This document shows positions 1-8,464 of a DNA stretch of 42,493 nucleotides, piece by piece. The DNA lies in contig NZ_KE384310.1 in the NCBI RefSeq assembly GCF_000425125.1, positions 224,024 through 266,516 on the forward strand. Direction: 5' to 3'. The notes beneath the pieces were generated by a model, which did not search any database, was not told the DNA's origin, and was given only the letters and a program-made list of their open reading frames with translations. The stretch comes from Paenibacillus taiwanensis DSM 18679 (GTDB lineage Bacteria > Bacillota > Bacilli > Paenibacillales > Paenibacillaceae). Position 1 is the first letter of the stretch, and every line of letters begins with the position of its first letter. Both the position numbers and the translations under genes were made by a program.

Positions 1-132
1 TATACTTTAAAGCAATAAGTGGTTACAACTGAACTAAGAATATAGACCTAGTGTGTTGGAATGGAAAATAACTTATAGTTTGGATGTACCAACGAACATG
101 TACTTATATAAATAGAAAATGAGAGTGGAGAG
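1..132. other. left-edge non-coding stretch
   Basis: AT-rich sequence before the first gene. I see no credible coding region or hairpin. A promoter for the GNAT-like gene may lie here, but no convincing -35/-10 pair was identified. Confidence 0.4.
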
Positions 133-141
133 GTGCTTCCT

Positions 142-705
142 GTGTATATTTATGTCCGCAACTCTGTAGAAGCCTCTATGTTCCAATCAATCTGGAGAAC
201 CGTATGGAAAGAGAAAGGGTTTGAATTGGAATCTGATCAAGAAGTGCTGCACCAGATGCTCATTACGAATGAACAAGGTCATTGTGTGGGAACTATCGAA
301 TATAAACCGTACCATTTAACAAATAATCCGATTCACCGCGTCGCTGATTTCCAAGACCAACCGGAGATGGCATTGCCAGCTCGTGTCGTGGAAATAGATA
401 AAGTGGCGCTTCTTAGGGAACATCGCGGGCCGAATATAGCCCGCTTAATTTCTGCAATGCTGCACTACGCGGACAAGCACGATAAGGATTACTTTGTTTG
501 TCTGTTGGAGCCCGTATTTGCACGTGCGCTGAGGGTATCCTTTCAAATTCCCATGCGTCAAATATCTGATCGTGTCGCCTATAAAGGAGATGATGTCATA
601 CCAACGATTATAGATGTAGGCAAGGTCAGAAGGAACAAGCACCTCTATTCTTGGATAATTGCCGACACAGCACCTTCTGTAAGCAATAATACAGTGGTAG
701 TCTAG
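142..705 (+). CDS. GNAT-like acyltransferase family protein
   Basis: Probable N-acyltransferase of the GNAT fold, cytosolic; substrate unknown. The central segment VVEIDKVALLREHRGPN followed by a helix (IARLISAMLHYA) resembles the beta4-alpha3 acetyl-CoA pyrophosphate-binding region, although the usual Q/RxxGxG/A is replaced by REHRGPN. The layout (about 187 aa, long N-terminal strand region, C-terminal FQIPMRQI segment) recalls the FeeM / autoinducer-synthase-like branch of GNATs, which is an inference. A GTG at 133 is possible, but the purine run GGAGAGG at 127-133 sits about 8 nt before the GTG at 142, so I prefer 142. It ends 38 bp before a chemoreceptor gene in the same direction, so the two may be cotranscribed. 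Confidence 0.6.
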   Translation: MYIYVRNSVEASMFQSIWRTVWKEKGFELESDQEVLHQMLITNEQGHCVGTIEYKPYHLTNNPIHRVADFQDQPEMALPARVVEIDKVALLREHRGPNIARLISAMLHYADKHDKDYFVCLLEPVFARALRVSFQIPMRQISDRVAYKGDDVIPTIIDVGKVRRNKHLYSWIIADTAPSVSNNTVVV

Positions 706-743
706 TCTTACTATTTTATACTTTAGAAAGTAGGTCGTCTTCT

Positions 744-2231
744 TTGAACGAACTTTCCATATTGGATCTAAGAAATAGGCTACTCGTTAAAATTATTTGG
801 GGGATGCTTGGACTTGGCATCGCGGCGAATCTCGCGGCTAACGTGACAGGAAGCATGCTTTATATGTTAGCTGTTATTGGTACGCTTGCTTGTGGTGTGG
901 CTACATTTATGACATACAAGCGTATAGCACCAGGCTCCATTATGTATTTGATACCTGTCATTATGACAGGGCTGACGGTATTTCTGATCAAATCGGACCC
1001 TAATCCGATATTTAGTACATATGTGCTGTTTTATGTAAATATGGGTGTGATGGCGCTGTACTCCAATTATCGCCCTGTACTTACAGCGGGAGTGCTGAGT
1101 GCGATTGCAACTATATATGTATTTTACGATCCTGTTATTCATGAGGTGTTGTATAAGAAGGAACCGCTGCTTTACTTGCTGTTGTATCTTGCGTTCGCTA
1201 CGATCGCTTTATGTGCGGCTGCTATTTTCAGCGAACGGCTCCAAAAGCAAGTTCTGGAGCATAGTACGGAGGCACTGAAAGCTAAGCTGCGGGCAGAGGA
1301 CATGTTGTCTGAAATTCATAGCTCAGTATCGATACTGAACAATTTCAGTCAGGAGCAGAAAGAACGGGTAGTGACGACTAGCAATATATCCCGTGAGGTG
1401 ACATCCACTTTTGCTGAAATTTCTTCGACGATTGAGCAGCAGACCGTTAATATTCATCATATTAATGACTCTGTGCAGTTGGTGGAGCAGTCTCTTAGTC
1501 ATGTAGTTCAGGGGACTGAGCAGTTAGACGGTGTATCGTCGGAGACGCTAAAGCTTGCAGGGCAAGGGAATGCCGAGATTGAGACGTTGGTACAAGAAAT
1601 GCGCCGTGTCCAAACGATGGTGCGTGAGACGGTGCAAATTATGAACGCTTTAAGCACGCAGACAGAAAAAGTGGGCAGCATCGTAAGTACGATTAGTGAA
1701 ATATCTGCGCAGACGAATTTGTTATCGTTAAATGCAGCGATTGAAGCCGCTCGTGCAGGTGAGCACGGTAAAGGTTTTGCTGTTGTATCGGGTGAAGTAC
1801 GCAAGCTGGCGGATCATACCCAGCAAGCGACAGAAGAGATCGCCTCCATCTTGGAAGCGATACGTCAGCAAATTACTGCTGCAGCGGGACATGTCAATCG
1901 CGGCGAAGGATCAGTCTTGTCCAGCGCACAAGCTACGCAAGCGGTAGAGAAGATCGTAAAGGACATCTCAGGCAACACGGAACAGGTCAACAAGCAAGCA
2001 GAACTGATGCGTACTGCGGTTGCGGAGTTGAAGGAGCAATATGGCTTGATGTCAGACAGTATGGTGTCCATTGCAAGCAGTACGGAGCAGCATATGGGTG
2101 CTGTTGAAGAAGTGCTGGCCAGTATGGAGCATCAGGATAGTCAGATCCATGCACTAGTTCAAGGCTATGGACGGCTGGATGAACGGGTTACAGCTTTGAA
2201 TAAGCTGGCAGAAGAGGATACACGTCCTTAA
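744..2231 (+). CDS. methyl-accepting chemotaxis protein, six-TM sensor, no HAMP
   Basis: Membrane chemoreceptor that should control the CheA kinase through its cytoplasmic signalling tip. Residues about 14-163 hold six hydrophobic segments with very short loops, so there is no extracytoplasmic ligand domain; sensing is probably within the membrane. No HAMP domain is evident between the last TM and the coiled coil. The signalling hairpin is at about 318-356 and has the family core (QTNLLSLNAAIEAARAGE, then GKGFAVVSGEVRKLA). The C-terminus (EEDTRP) lacks a CheR/CheB tethering pentapeptide. The start is TTG at 744 with a weak AGTAGG site about 10 nt upstream; the N-terminal ILDLRNRLLVK run is typical of paenibacilli receptors from memory. 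It is followed by a good terminator. Confidence 0.9.
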   Translation: MNELSILDLRNRLLVKIIWGMLGLGIAANLAANVTGSMLYMLAVIGTLACGVATFMTYKRIAPGSIMYLIPVIMTGLTVFLIKSDPNPIFSTYVLFYVNMGVMALYSNYRPVLTAGVLSAIATIYVFYDPVIHEVLYKKEPLLYLLLYLAFATIALCAAAIFSERLQKQVLEHSTEALKAKLRAEDMLSEIHSSVSILNNFSQEQKERVVTTSNISREVTSTFAEISSTIEQQTVNIHHINDSVQLVEQSLSHVVQGTEQLDGVSSETLKLAGQGNAEIETLVQEMRRVQTMVRETVQIMNALSTQTEKVGSIVSTISEISAQTNLLSLNAAIEAARAGEHGKGFAVVSGEVRKLADHTQQATEEIASILEAIRQQITAAAGHVNRGEGSVLSSAQATQAVEKIVKDISGNTEQVNKQAELMRTAVAELKEQYGLMSDSMVSIASSTEQHMGAVEEVLASMEHQDSQIHALVQGYGRLDERVTALNKLAEEDTRP

Positions 2232-2243
2232 ATCAATCATAAT

Positions 2244-2286
2244 AAAGAACCTTCAAGCTCATGTAAATGGGGCATGAAGGTTCTTT
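2244..2286. terminator. bidirectional terminator between MCP and 5'-nucleotidase genes
   Basis: A perfect 12-bp stem, AAAGAACCTTCA at 2244-2255 with TGAAGGTTCTTT at 2275-2286. T-rich tails on both strands suit the convergent genes. Confidence 0.85.
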
Positions 2287-2390
2287 CTATTATTTGATTA
2301 GGCTAGGGGTAAGGAATGCTCTGCCTAGAGGGGGAGTCTCTAAATTGTATGCCTGATAGAGAGCATCTCCTAATTGTTTATTTAAGTAGT

Positions 2391-4268
2391 TTATTTAAGC
2401 TTGTTGATCCGTCCGTCGTCTTTAGGAGATACGTCGCCTTTTTTGATGATATAATCTTCTACGACCTCATATAAGGTTACGCCTGTATTTAGCGCATCCT
2501 TCTTGAGCATGGAGTATCCATCTCCACCTGCAATAATGAAATCATTGGTAGCAACACGATAAGTTTTGTTATCCTCAAGCGCTTTACCGCCTACTTTAAC
2601 GTCGGTCACACGGCTGCCCGCCTTCTGCTTCATATCAAAAGTGAAGGACATACCTGCAATCTGAGGGAAACGCCCTGCGCCAGACTCGATCTCGCTGACA
2701 CCACTTTCAAGAGCAGCTCGCAGCTCACTGCCTTTTACTTCTACTACAGCAAGCGTGTTCGGGAATGGCAGTACATCATACAAGTTACGCTTCGTAATAT
2801 CGCCTGCTTGGATCGTTGTACGGATGCCGCCGCCATTAGTCAAGGCAACATCTGCCTCGAAGCCTGGCATGGAACGGGTACGTTCCAGCATCGCGTCTGC
2901 AATTAGATTGCCGAGATTGGTTCCTTCGGCACGGATCTTTGTACGGTCGCCTTCCAGCTTCACCGCCGTTTTTGCAATTTTTTCATTTAACAACGAATCC
3001 GTACTCTTTTGCAGTTCGGCAACTCGTGCTGCTGTTTCTTCATCCGGCTTAATATCTTTGTTATATTCAATTAACCCTCCGGAGAAATGCACAACTTCTC
3101 CATTATGATAGTACATATCGACACGACCAAGGGATTTGCTATATTCCCAGTCTTGTACGATGTAAACACCATTTACAACTTCTGGTGTGCTTAATTTGGT
3201 ATGGGAATGACCACCGATAATCAGGTCTACTCCTTTTACCTGCTTCGCGATTTCACGATCCTCAGTCAAGCCGGAGTGCGAGACGATGATCACTTGATCG
3301 GCCATCTGCTGTAGCTTAGGAACCCATTCCTTAGCAACGGTCACCGGATTAAGGAACTTTAATCCCTTGACATTGTCAGGATGCGTCACAATTGGAGTTT
3401 CTTCGGTAATTAAGCCAAGGAACGCAAATTTCTTGCCTTCGATCTCTTTGATGACGTAGGGCTTGAGCAAAGGATCACCTTTAGCATCAAAGACGTTAGC
3501 CCCTAATACAGGAAACTGGAACATCTTTGATACTTTGACGAGCTGTTCATGACCAAAGTCAAATTCATGATTGCCTGCCACCATAAAATCGTAGCCGAGC
3601 GGGTTCACAAGCTTGGCAGCTGCTTCGCCTTTGGATAAGTTCACATATATAGTACCTTGAATCATATCTCCTGCATCAACAAGCATCGTGTTCGGGTTCT
3701 CGGCTTTGAGAGATTTCATAAGGGTAGCTAGTTTGGCATAACCCATTTCTTTATTTTTTTCATCATCCATAATATGTCCATGGACATCATTGGTATGCCC
3801 GATCGTGAGATGGAGCGTGATGGCTTCTCCAAGCGCGTCGATAAACGCTTGTCTAGTTACTGTGCTGCCATCCAGCTTTAATTCGATGCCGGCTTGCTTG
3901 GCAACTGCGTTCAGTGTAGCCGCATCGGCAGTCTTATGTAGGCGTGTCCACTGCTCCGTGTTTACGATGCTGCTTTGCTTGGCCCATGTTAAAGCACGGG
4001 CTGCCCAACTGCCCTTAACGGATGTATCCACTGCTTTGACTTTAGCTTCTTCTCCTTGTACGCGAGCCAGAACTACGACAGCTTCTACCAATGTGATTGG
4101 ACGTTCTAATGCGAGCCCGTCATTGGCACCGTTGATGTAAGCCTTCTGCTGCATCCAGTCCGTATGTTGAATGGGCTGCAAAGGGGCAGCTGCCAGTGGT
4201 CCTGCGATAACGGAGGCCAGAATGGCGGTTAAAGATAATGTGAGTCCAAGTTTGTTGGTCCGAATCAT
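2391..4268 (-). CDS. secreted 5'-nucleotidase / UshA-type metallophosphoesterase
   Basis: Extracellular nucleotidase or 2',3'-cyclic phosphodiesterase of the UshA/YfkN family, 625 aa. A signal peptide covers residues 1-28. Residues about 40-150 hold a degenerate SLH-like region (AYINGANDGLALERPITLVEA), suggesting wall association. The metallophosphoesterase domain (about 152-400) carries the dinuclear-metal motifs HTNDVHGH, DAGDM, GNHEFD, VSHSG and GGHSHT. The C-terminal nucleotidase domain (about 430-620) has TNGGGIR and GGDGYSM. The start ATG at 4268 has GGAGG 6 nt upstream; a longer upstream reading frame lacks a ribosome site. It lies downstream of nrdAB on the same strand but has its own 156-bp gap, so it is probably a separate unit. 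Confidence 0.9.
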   Translation of the reverse strand: MIRTNKLGLTLSLTAILASVIAGPLAAAPLQPIQHTDWMQQKAYINGANDGLALERPITLVEAVVVLARVQGEEAKVKAVDTSVKGSWAARALTWAKQSSIVNTEQWTRLHKTADAATLNAVAKQAGIELKLDGSTVTRQAFIDALGEAITLHLTIGHTNDVHGHIMDDEKNKEMGYAKLATLMKSLKAENPNTMLVDAGDMIQGTIYVNLSKGEAAAKLVNPLGYDFMVAGNHEFDFGHEQLVKVSKMFQFPVLGANVFDAKGDPLLKPYVIKEIEGKKFAFLGLITEETPIVTHPDNVKGLKFLNPVTVAKEWVPKLQQMADQVIIVSHSGLTEDREIAKQVKGVDLIIGGHSHTKLSTPEVVNGVYIVQDWEYSKSLGRVDMYYHNGEVVHFSGGLIEYNKDIKPDEETAARVAELQKSTDSLLNEKIAKTAVKLEGDRTKIRAEGTNLGNLIADAMLERTRSMPGFEADVALTNGGGIRTTIQAGDITKRNLYDVLPFPNTLAVVEVKGSELRAALESGVSEIESGAGRFPQIAGMSFTFDMKQKAGSRVTDVKVGGKALEDNKTYRVATNDFIIAGGDGYSMLKKDALNTGVTLYEVVEDYIIKKGDVSPKDDGRINKLK

Positions 4269-4424
4269 ATGACACCTCCAATAATTTTGCTCGTACAAAT
4301 AGATGGTATCATAAGCTGCTAAGTGAATATATGCAGCAATTGTAAGCGTAACCTAAATATATTGTTAAGTTCATATTGTTCACGAGCTGGATCTAAATTA
4401 AGGATGCCCAGTCTAAAGTCAAAT

Positions 4425-5477
4425 TTATAATTCATCAAAGCCATTCTCGTCGCCTACTTTACCATAGTTGCGGGATTTGGCTTCGAAGAAATCGGTCTTT
4501 GTTGCGTTTAAAGCTTCATCAGAGAACGGCTTGATCCAAGGCATACAATTCACATCAACGCCATTATATGCTTTGTCCATGCCCATCATAGACAAGCGGC
4601 GATTGGCGATATACTTGATGTAAGCGGACAATTCACGTAAGTCAATGCCAGTGATGTTATTTAGGGTGTAGTAGGCCCAGTTGGTTTCCAATTCAACAGC
4701 ACGATCGATAGTTTTGTACACATAGTCTCGATTCTCATTTGAGTTTAACTCCGGAAAGTCCACTAATAGCTGCTTAAATACTTCTCCGAAGAAATAACAA
4801 TGCTGATTCTCGTCACGCTGAATATAGGAAATCATCTGACTTGTCCCCATCATCTTCTGATCGCGAGCCAGATTATAAAAAAAGGCAAACGTACTATAAA
4901 AGAAAATACCTTCCAAAATTAAGTCGGCCACAAGCGCTTCAAAAAACGTCTGCGGAGTGGCGTTGTTGCGGAATTTTTGATAAATGTCAGCGATAAAGCG
5001 GTTACGTTCCAATAGCACTTGATCGTGCTTCCAATATTCAAACACTTGTTTTTGTTCCTCGGAGGAAACTATCGATGAGAGCACGTAGGAGTATGATTGA
5101 TTGTGCACAACTTCTTGCTGGGCAATAATTGCGGCAATAGCCTCAAGAGAAGAATCTGTAAAGTAACTTTTTACGTCACCAACAAACATCGTCTGCATCG
5201 AATCAAGCACTGCCAAAAGGGAAATGTTGATCTTAAACGCTTGTTGCTCTTCCGGAGCAAGCAATGGAAATTGCTGCGCATCTTTTGACATCGGAATCTC
5301 ATCTGCAATCCAATGATTCAGGAGCAGCACTTTATATAATTTATACATGTGTGGCATGCGAATATCATCCCAATTCAAGATACCGGAGCATTGCCCGTTA
5401 ATGATGCGTGTTGATTTGTTTGGTGCTTCCGTATTAAAGATAAGCTGGCGGCCTAATTGTTCAGGAAGCAAGGTCAT
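4425..5477 (-). CDS. nrdB: ribonucleoside-diphosphate reductase beta subunit (class I)
   Basis: Radical-generating small subunit of class I ribonucleotide reductase, cytosolic, 350 aa. All six diiron ligands can be placed: D92, E122, H125, E189, E223 and H226. The spacing E-V-V-H-N-Q-S-Y puts Y129 where E. coli NrdB has radical Tyr122, so this is a tyrosyl-radical type rather than a Tyr-lacking class Ic. The acidic/hydrophobic C-terminal tail (NGFDEL) is the likely docking peptide for the large subunit. The start is ATG 5477 with GGAAGTGCTCGT before it, a modest ribosome site. It follows nrdA after 122 bp and is presumably cotranscribed from the NrdR-controlled promoter at 8192-8220. I see no clear terminator after it. 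Confidence 0.93.
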   Translation of the reverse strand: MTLLPEQLGRQLIFNTEAPNKSTRIINGQCSGILNWDDIRMPHMYKLYKVLLLNHWIADEIPMSKDAQQFPLLAPEEQQAFKINISLLAVLDSMQTMFVGDVKSYFTDSSLEAIAAIIAQQEVVHNQSYSYVLSSIVSSEEQKQVFEYWKHDQVLLERNRFIADIYQKFRNNATPQTFFEALVADLILEGIFFYSTFAFFYNLARDQKMMGTSQMISYIQRDENQHCYFFGEVFKQLLVDFPELNSNENRDYVYKTIDRAVELETNWAYYTLNNITGIDLRELSAYIKYIANRRLSMMGMDKAYNGVDVNCMPWIKPFSDEALNATKTDFFEAKSRNYGKVGDENGFDEL

Positions 5478-5599
5478 ACGAGCACTTCCTTTCTAGTGTT
5501 GGCTGCATCATGATAAGGCGTATAAACGATGCAGATCGTGCGATCGCGAGCAATTCAGCTATTTCTTCGTGTGAAAGCGGAACAGATGGATCGACAACA

Positions 5600-7954
5600 T
5601 CAGGAACTGCAAGCTTCGCATTCTTCTACAGTAAGGGCTTGACTGCGAACGTAATAGGTTGATTTCAGTCCAGCCTTCCATGCGTGAAGGTGCAGCGCCA
5701 AGAACTCAACCGCTCGAATATCGGGACGCACATACAGGTTAAAGCTTTGCCCCTGATCCAGGTGGCGTTGACGTGCCCCTGCCATTTGGATCGACCAATG
5801 CTGATCAATGTGGAATGCCGTCTTGTAGTACCACATTGTTTTCTCGGACAAATCTGGAGCTGGATTGGCAATCTTATAGGTCGTTTTCTCTTCGTAGCTT
5901 AGAAGTTCATATACAGGATCAACACTCGCCGTGGAGCCTGCAATAATAGACGTTGAGCCGTTAGGAGCTACTGCCATTAGCCATGCATTACGCAAGCCAT
6001 ACTCTTTCACCGCGTCTGCAAGCTTCCGCCATTGCTCAGTGGACACGTATAGACCTGGGCGGTTAGCTGTTGTATAGTCGCGCTGTTCAAAATAACGTCC
6101 AGACTCCCATTGTGAACCCTGAAAGAGTGGATAAGCTCCCTTCTCTCGGGCCAATGCCATGCTGGATTGGATCGCAAGGTAATGTATTTTTTCATATAGG
6201 TGATCATTATAGGTTACTGCCGCCTCGGATTCCCAAGCGATCCCTTCGAGTGCCAAGAGATGGTGGAGACCAAAGGTGCCGAGTCCAATTGCCCGATAGC
6301 GATGATTGGTGTATTGGGCTTGCAGCACTTCAATGTTATTAATGTCAATGACATTGTCCAGCATGCGTACTTGAATCGGAATAAGTCTCTCCAGTACATC
6401 TGCACGAACAGCACGGGCTAAATGGATCGAGTTTAAGTTGCAAACTACAAAATCGCCAGGAACTTTGGTAATGACAATTCGAGTCTGCCCATCGCGAACA
6501 ACAAGCTCTTCTTGCTCCACAACAGTCGGCGACTGATTTTGCATAATCTCAGTACATAGATTTGAACTATATATTACGCCATGTGCTTGATTGGGGTTAC
6601 TACGATTTGCACAATCCTTATAGAACATGTATGGTGTGCCTGTTTCCAATTGAGATTTGAGAACACGCTTCATAATATCGATGGCTGGCAGCGTAATACG
6701 GGACAAACGAGGGTTCGCCACTGCCTCCGCATATCGCTCGCGGAAGGTACCTTCGCCAAGTTTCTCATCAAAAAAATCTTCCAAGCCAACTGGCCGGCCG
6801 TTGTCGTCTGTCCATCCCATCACTTTCTTTACTTCATGTGGGCAAAACAGATGCCAATCTTCGCGCTGCTCTACAGCCTCCATAAATAAGTCTGGAATGC
6901 TAATTCCGTGAAAAATGTCATGAGCGCGCATCCGTTCGTCGCCGTTATTTAGTTTCAAGTCGAGGAAAGACAGGATGTCCTTATGAAATACGTCCAAGTA
7001 CACAGCAATTGCACCTTTACGTGTGCCAAGCTGGTCAACGCTGACCGCTGTATTGTTCAGCTGGCGAATCCACGGGATAACGCCGGAACTGCTATTTTTA
7101 TGGCCGCGTATGTCGGAGCCGCGTGCGCGAATTTTACCTAAATAGACACCGATTCCGCCGCCCATCTTGCTCAGGCGAGCCACCGCTGTATTGGAATCAA
7201 AAATGCCTTCCAAGGAATCGTCAACGGTGTCAATAAAGCAGCTTGACAGCTGGCCGGCTACTTTTTTGCCAGCGTTGGCCATTGTAGGCGTAGCGGCCGT
7301 CATGTATAAGTTGCTCATAGCCCAGTAAGCTTCTTTGGCCAATTGCACACGGCGCTCTTCGGGTTCCTTGTGCATCAAGTACATGGCAATTACCATATAC
7401 CTCTCTTGCGGAAGCTCCATCGTACGTCCTTCAAAGTCGGCTGCCAAATAGCGCTCACGCAGTGTTAATAAGCCAATATAGTCAAACAGCTCATCGCACT
7501 GGGGGGCGATTGTCGCACCTAATTCACGAATTTGCTCAGGTGTATAACACAGCAACAATTCTTCACGATAGACCCCGGTCGTAACAAGGGAGCGAATAAG
7601 CTTCAGGAAATCGCCATAAGGCTTATCAGCATAAGCCTTGTAACTGCGGTTAAGGGCGGCTTCCTTATACAATTTCGTCAGTAAGGAGCGGGCGGCTACA
7701 AACTTCCAGTCAGGCTGCTCGCGTGTGACAAGTTCTAACGCAGTCATGATGCAGGCTTGTGTAATATCTGACGCATGTACAGACGGCTGACGGAGCTTGC
7801 TCATAACGCTGCGATGCCAACGGGAACGATCCAGATGCGGATAGTCTTCTAACATACGCTCGCTATAACGTATGAAGCGGTCTTCATCAAATGTAAGCGA
7901 ACGATTGTTAGGTTTTAATACGGTATGCACAGTGCGAACAGGTGGCGTAAACAT
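5600..7954 (-). CDS. nrdA: ribonucleoside-diphosphate reductase alpha subunit (class I)
   Basis: Catalytic large subunit that reduces NDPs to dNDPs, 784 aa. Visible catalytic residues by analogy with E. coli NrdA: redox pair C239 and C505, radical C467 with N465 and E469 (SNLCTEI), radical-transfer Tyr pair Y767-Y768, and C-terminal thiols C779 and C782 (CEAC rather than the longer E. coli CESGAC). The first 100 residues correspond to an N-terminal ATP-cone position, but the cone motif looks degenerate (VLKPNNRSLTFDEDRF), so dATP inhibition may be altered; this is inference. The start ATG 7954 has a strong AAGGAGGAACTAAG site. The mRNA leader is about 230 nt, with NrdR and DnaA sites upstream. 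Confidence 0.95.
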   Translation of the reverse strand: MFTPPVRTVHTVLKPNNRSLTFDEDRFIRYSERMLEDYPHLDRSRWHRSVMSKLRQPSVHASDITQACIMTALELVTREQPDWKFVAARSLLTKLYKEAALNRSYKAYADKPYGDFLKLIRSLVTTGVYREELLLCYTPEQIRELGATIAPQCDELFDYIGLLTLRERYLAADFEGRTMELPQERYMVIAMYLMHKEPEERRVQLAKEAYWAMSNLYMTAATPTMANAGKKVAGQLSSCFIDTVDDSLEGIFDSNTAVARLSKMGGGIGVYLGKIRARGSDIRGHKNSSSGVIPWIRQLNNTAVSVDQLGTRKGAIAVYLDVFHKDILSFLDLKLNNGDERMRAHDIFHGISIPDLFMEAVEQREDWHLFCPHEVKKVMGWTDDNGRPVGLEDFFDEKLGEGTFRERYAEAVANPRLSRITLPAIDIMKRVLKSQLETGTPYMFYKDCANRSNPNQAHGVIYSSNLCTEIMQNQSPTVVEQEELVVRDGQTRIVITKVPGDFVVCNLNSIHLARAVRADVLERLIPIQVRMLDNVIDINNIEVLQAQYTNHRYRAIGLGTFGLHHLLALEGIAWESEAAVTYNDHLYEKIHYLAIQSSMALAREKGAYPLFQGSQWESGRYFEQRDYTTANRPGLYVSTEQWRKLADAVKEYGLRNAWLMAVAPNGSTSIIAGSTASVDPVYELLSYEEKTTYKIANPAPDLSEKTMWYYKTAFHIDQHWSIQMAGARQRHLDQGQSFNLYVRPDIRAVEFLALHLHAWKAGLKSTYYVRSQALTVEECEACSS

Positions 7955-8165
7955 CTTAGTTCCTCCTTATAGCGAGTCGTATTTGTTCTATTTGGGCACA
8001 GCGGGTTGGCACGCAAATAAATCACCTCTATGTACAACTGTTCTGTACAGCGGCAGCTTGTGCATGCTTTATGTGCAGTTCCTTAAGCTCTAAAATAAGG
8101 GAGTGTGGGATTAGATAAAGATAAACAGGTGATTTAAGGAGAATTAAGGATGGGAAATGCGGGAA

Positions 8166-8181
8166 ATTCAATATATTGTTG
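8166..8181 (-). promoter_or_regulatory. NrdR box 1 (downstream of -10)
   Basis: The palindromic core CAATATATTG (8169-8178) matches 12 of 16 positions of the NrdR-box consensus ACACAATATATTGTGT as I recall it. It lies just downstream of the nrdA -10, and its centre is 32 bp (three helical turns) from box 2, which is the spacing usual for paired NrdR boxes. Confidence 0.75.
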
Positions 8182-8191
8182 AACTTCCGTA

Positions 8192-8220
8192 AATATACTA
8201 CAACATATAGGGTGTGTAAA
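8192..8220 (-). promoter_or_regulatory. nrdAB promoter
   Basis: On the minus strand the -35 is TTTACA (8215-8220) and the -10 is TATATT (8192-8197), separated by exactly 17 bp. NrdR box 2 fills the spacer and box 1 covers the start region, so repressor binding would block RNA polymerase. Predicted start of transcription is near 8185, giving a leader of about 230 nt before nrdA. Confidence 0.75.
8198..8213 (-). promoter_or_regulatory. NrdR box 2 (between -35 and -10)
   Basis: CTACAACATATAGGGT on the plus strand matches 12 of 16 consensus positions (ACACAATATATAGTGT). It occupies the spacer of the nrdAB promoter and is in helical phase with box 1. Confidence 0.7.
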
Positions 8221-8245
8221 TAGGCTGTAGGTGATACAGATCTTA

Positions 8246-8264
8246 TGTGGACAAGTGTGGATAA
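8246..8264 (+). promoter_or_regulatory. DnaA box pair upstream of nrdAB
   Basis: TGTGGATAA at 8256-8264 is a perfect DnaA box (reverse complement TTATCCACA). TGTGGACAA at 8246-8254 is a one-mismatch copy in the same orientation, 10 bp away. Both sit just upstream of the nrdAB -35. Confidence 0.7.
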
Positions 8265-8389
8265 GATTGGGACAGGCTGATAGGGAGCGTTTTCTGTTGT
8301 TGTGGTTGTCTTGAAAGATTTTCATAGTTATTTAACATATAATTTACATATATTTAATAAAAAATAGGGAAATATTATTCGGAAATAAG

Positions 8390-8464
8390 TTATCCAATAG
8401 TTATAAACAAGTGTGGATAATTAACGGATAAAGGTAATTTACGAATTATACACAATGTGGATAA
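8390..8464. promoter_or_regulatory. distal DnaA-box cluster
   Basis: Perfect boxes TGTGGATAA lie at 8412-8420 and 8456-8464. TTATACACA at 8446-8454 faces the second one as a near-adjacent inverted pair, and TTATCCAAT at 8390-8398 is a weak match. The flanking stretch 8320-8380 is very AT-rich. Together with the pair at 8246-8264 this makes four or five sites within about 220 bp upstream of nrdAB. Confidence 0.65.

Noticed and set aside
3790..4140. Long plus-strand frame opposite the 5'-nucleotidase
   Set aside because: It is a shadow of a well-supported minus-strand gene and has a Ser/Ala-rich composition typical of antisense frames.
8134..8325. 63-codon minus-strand frame in the nrd regulatory region
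   Set aside because: It lies over the NrdR boxes, promoter and a DnaA box, has no ribosome site and has an irregular composition.
8246..8464. DnaA-box cluster as the chromosomal origin
   Set aside because: No dnaA, dnaN, recF or gyrase genes are nearby and the flanking genes are nrdA and envelope proteins, so a regulatory or titration role is more likely.
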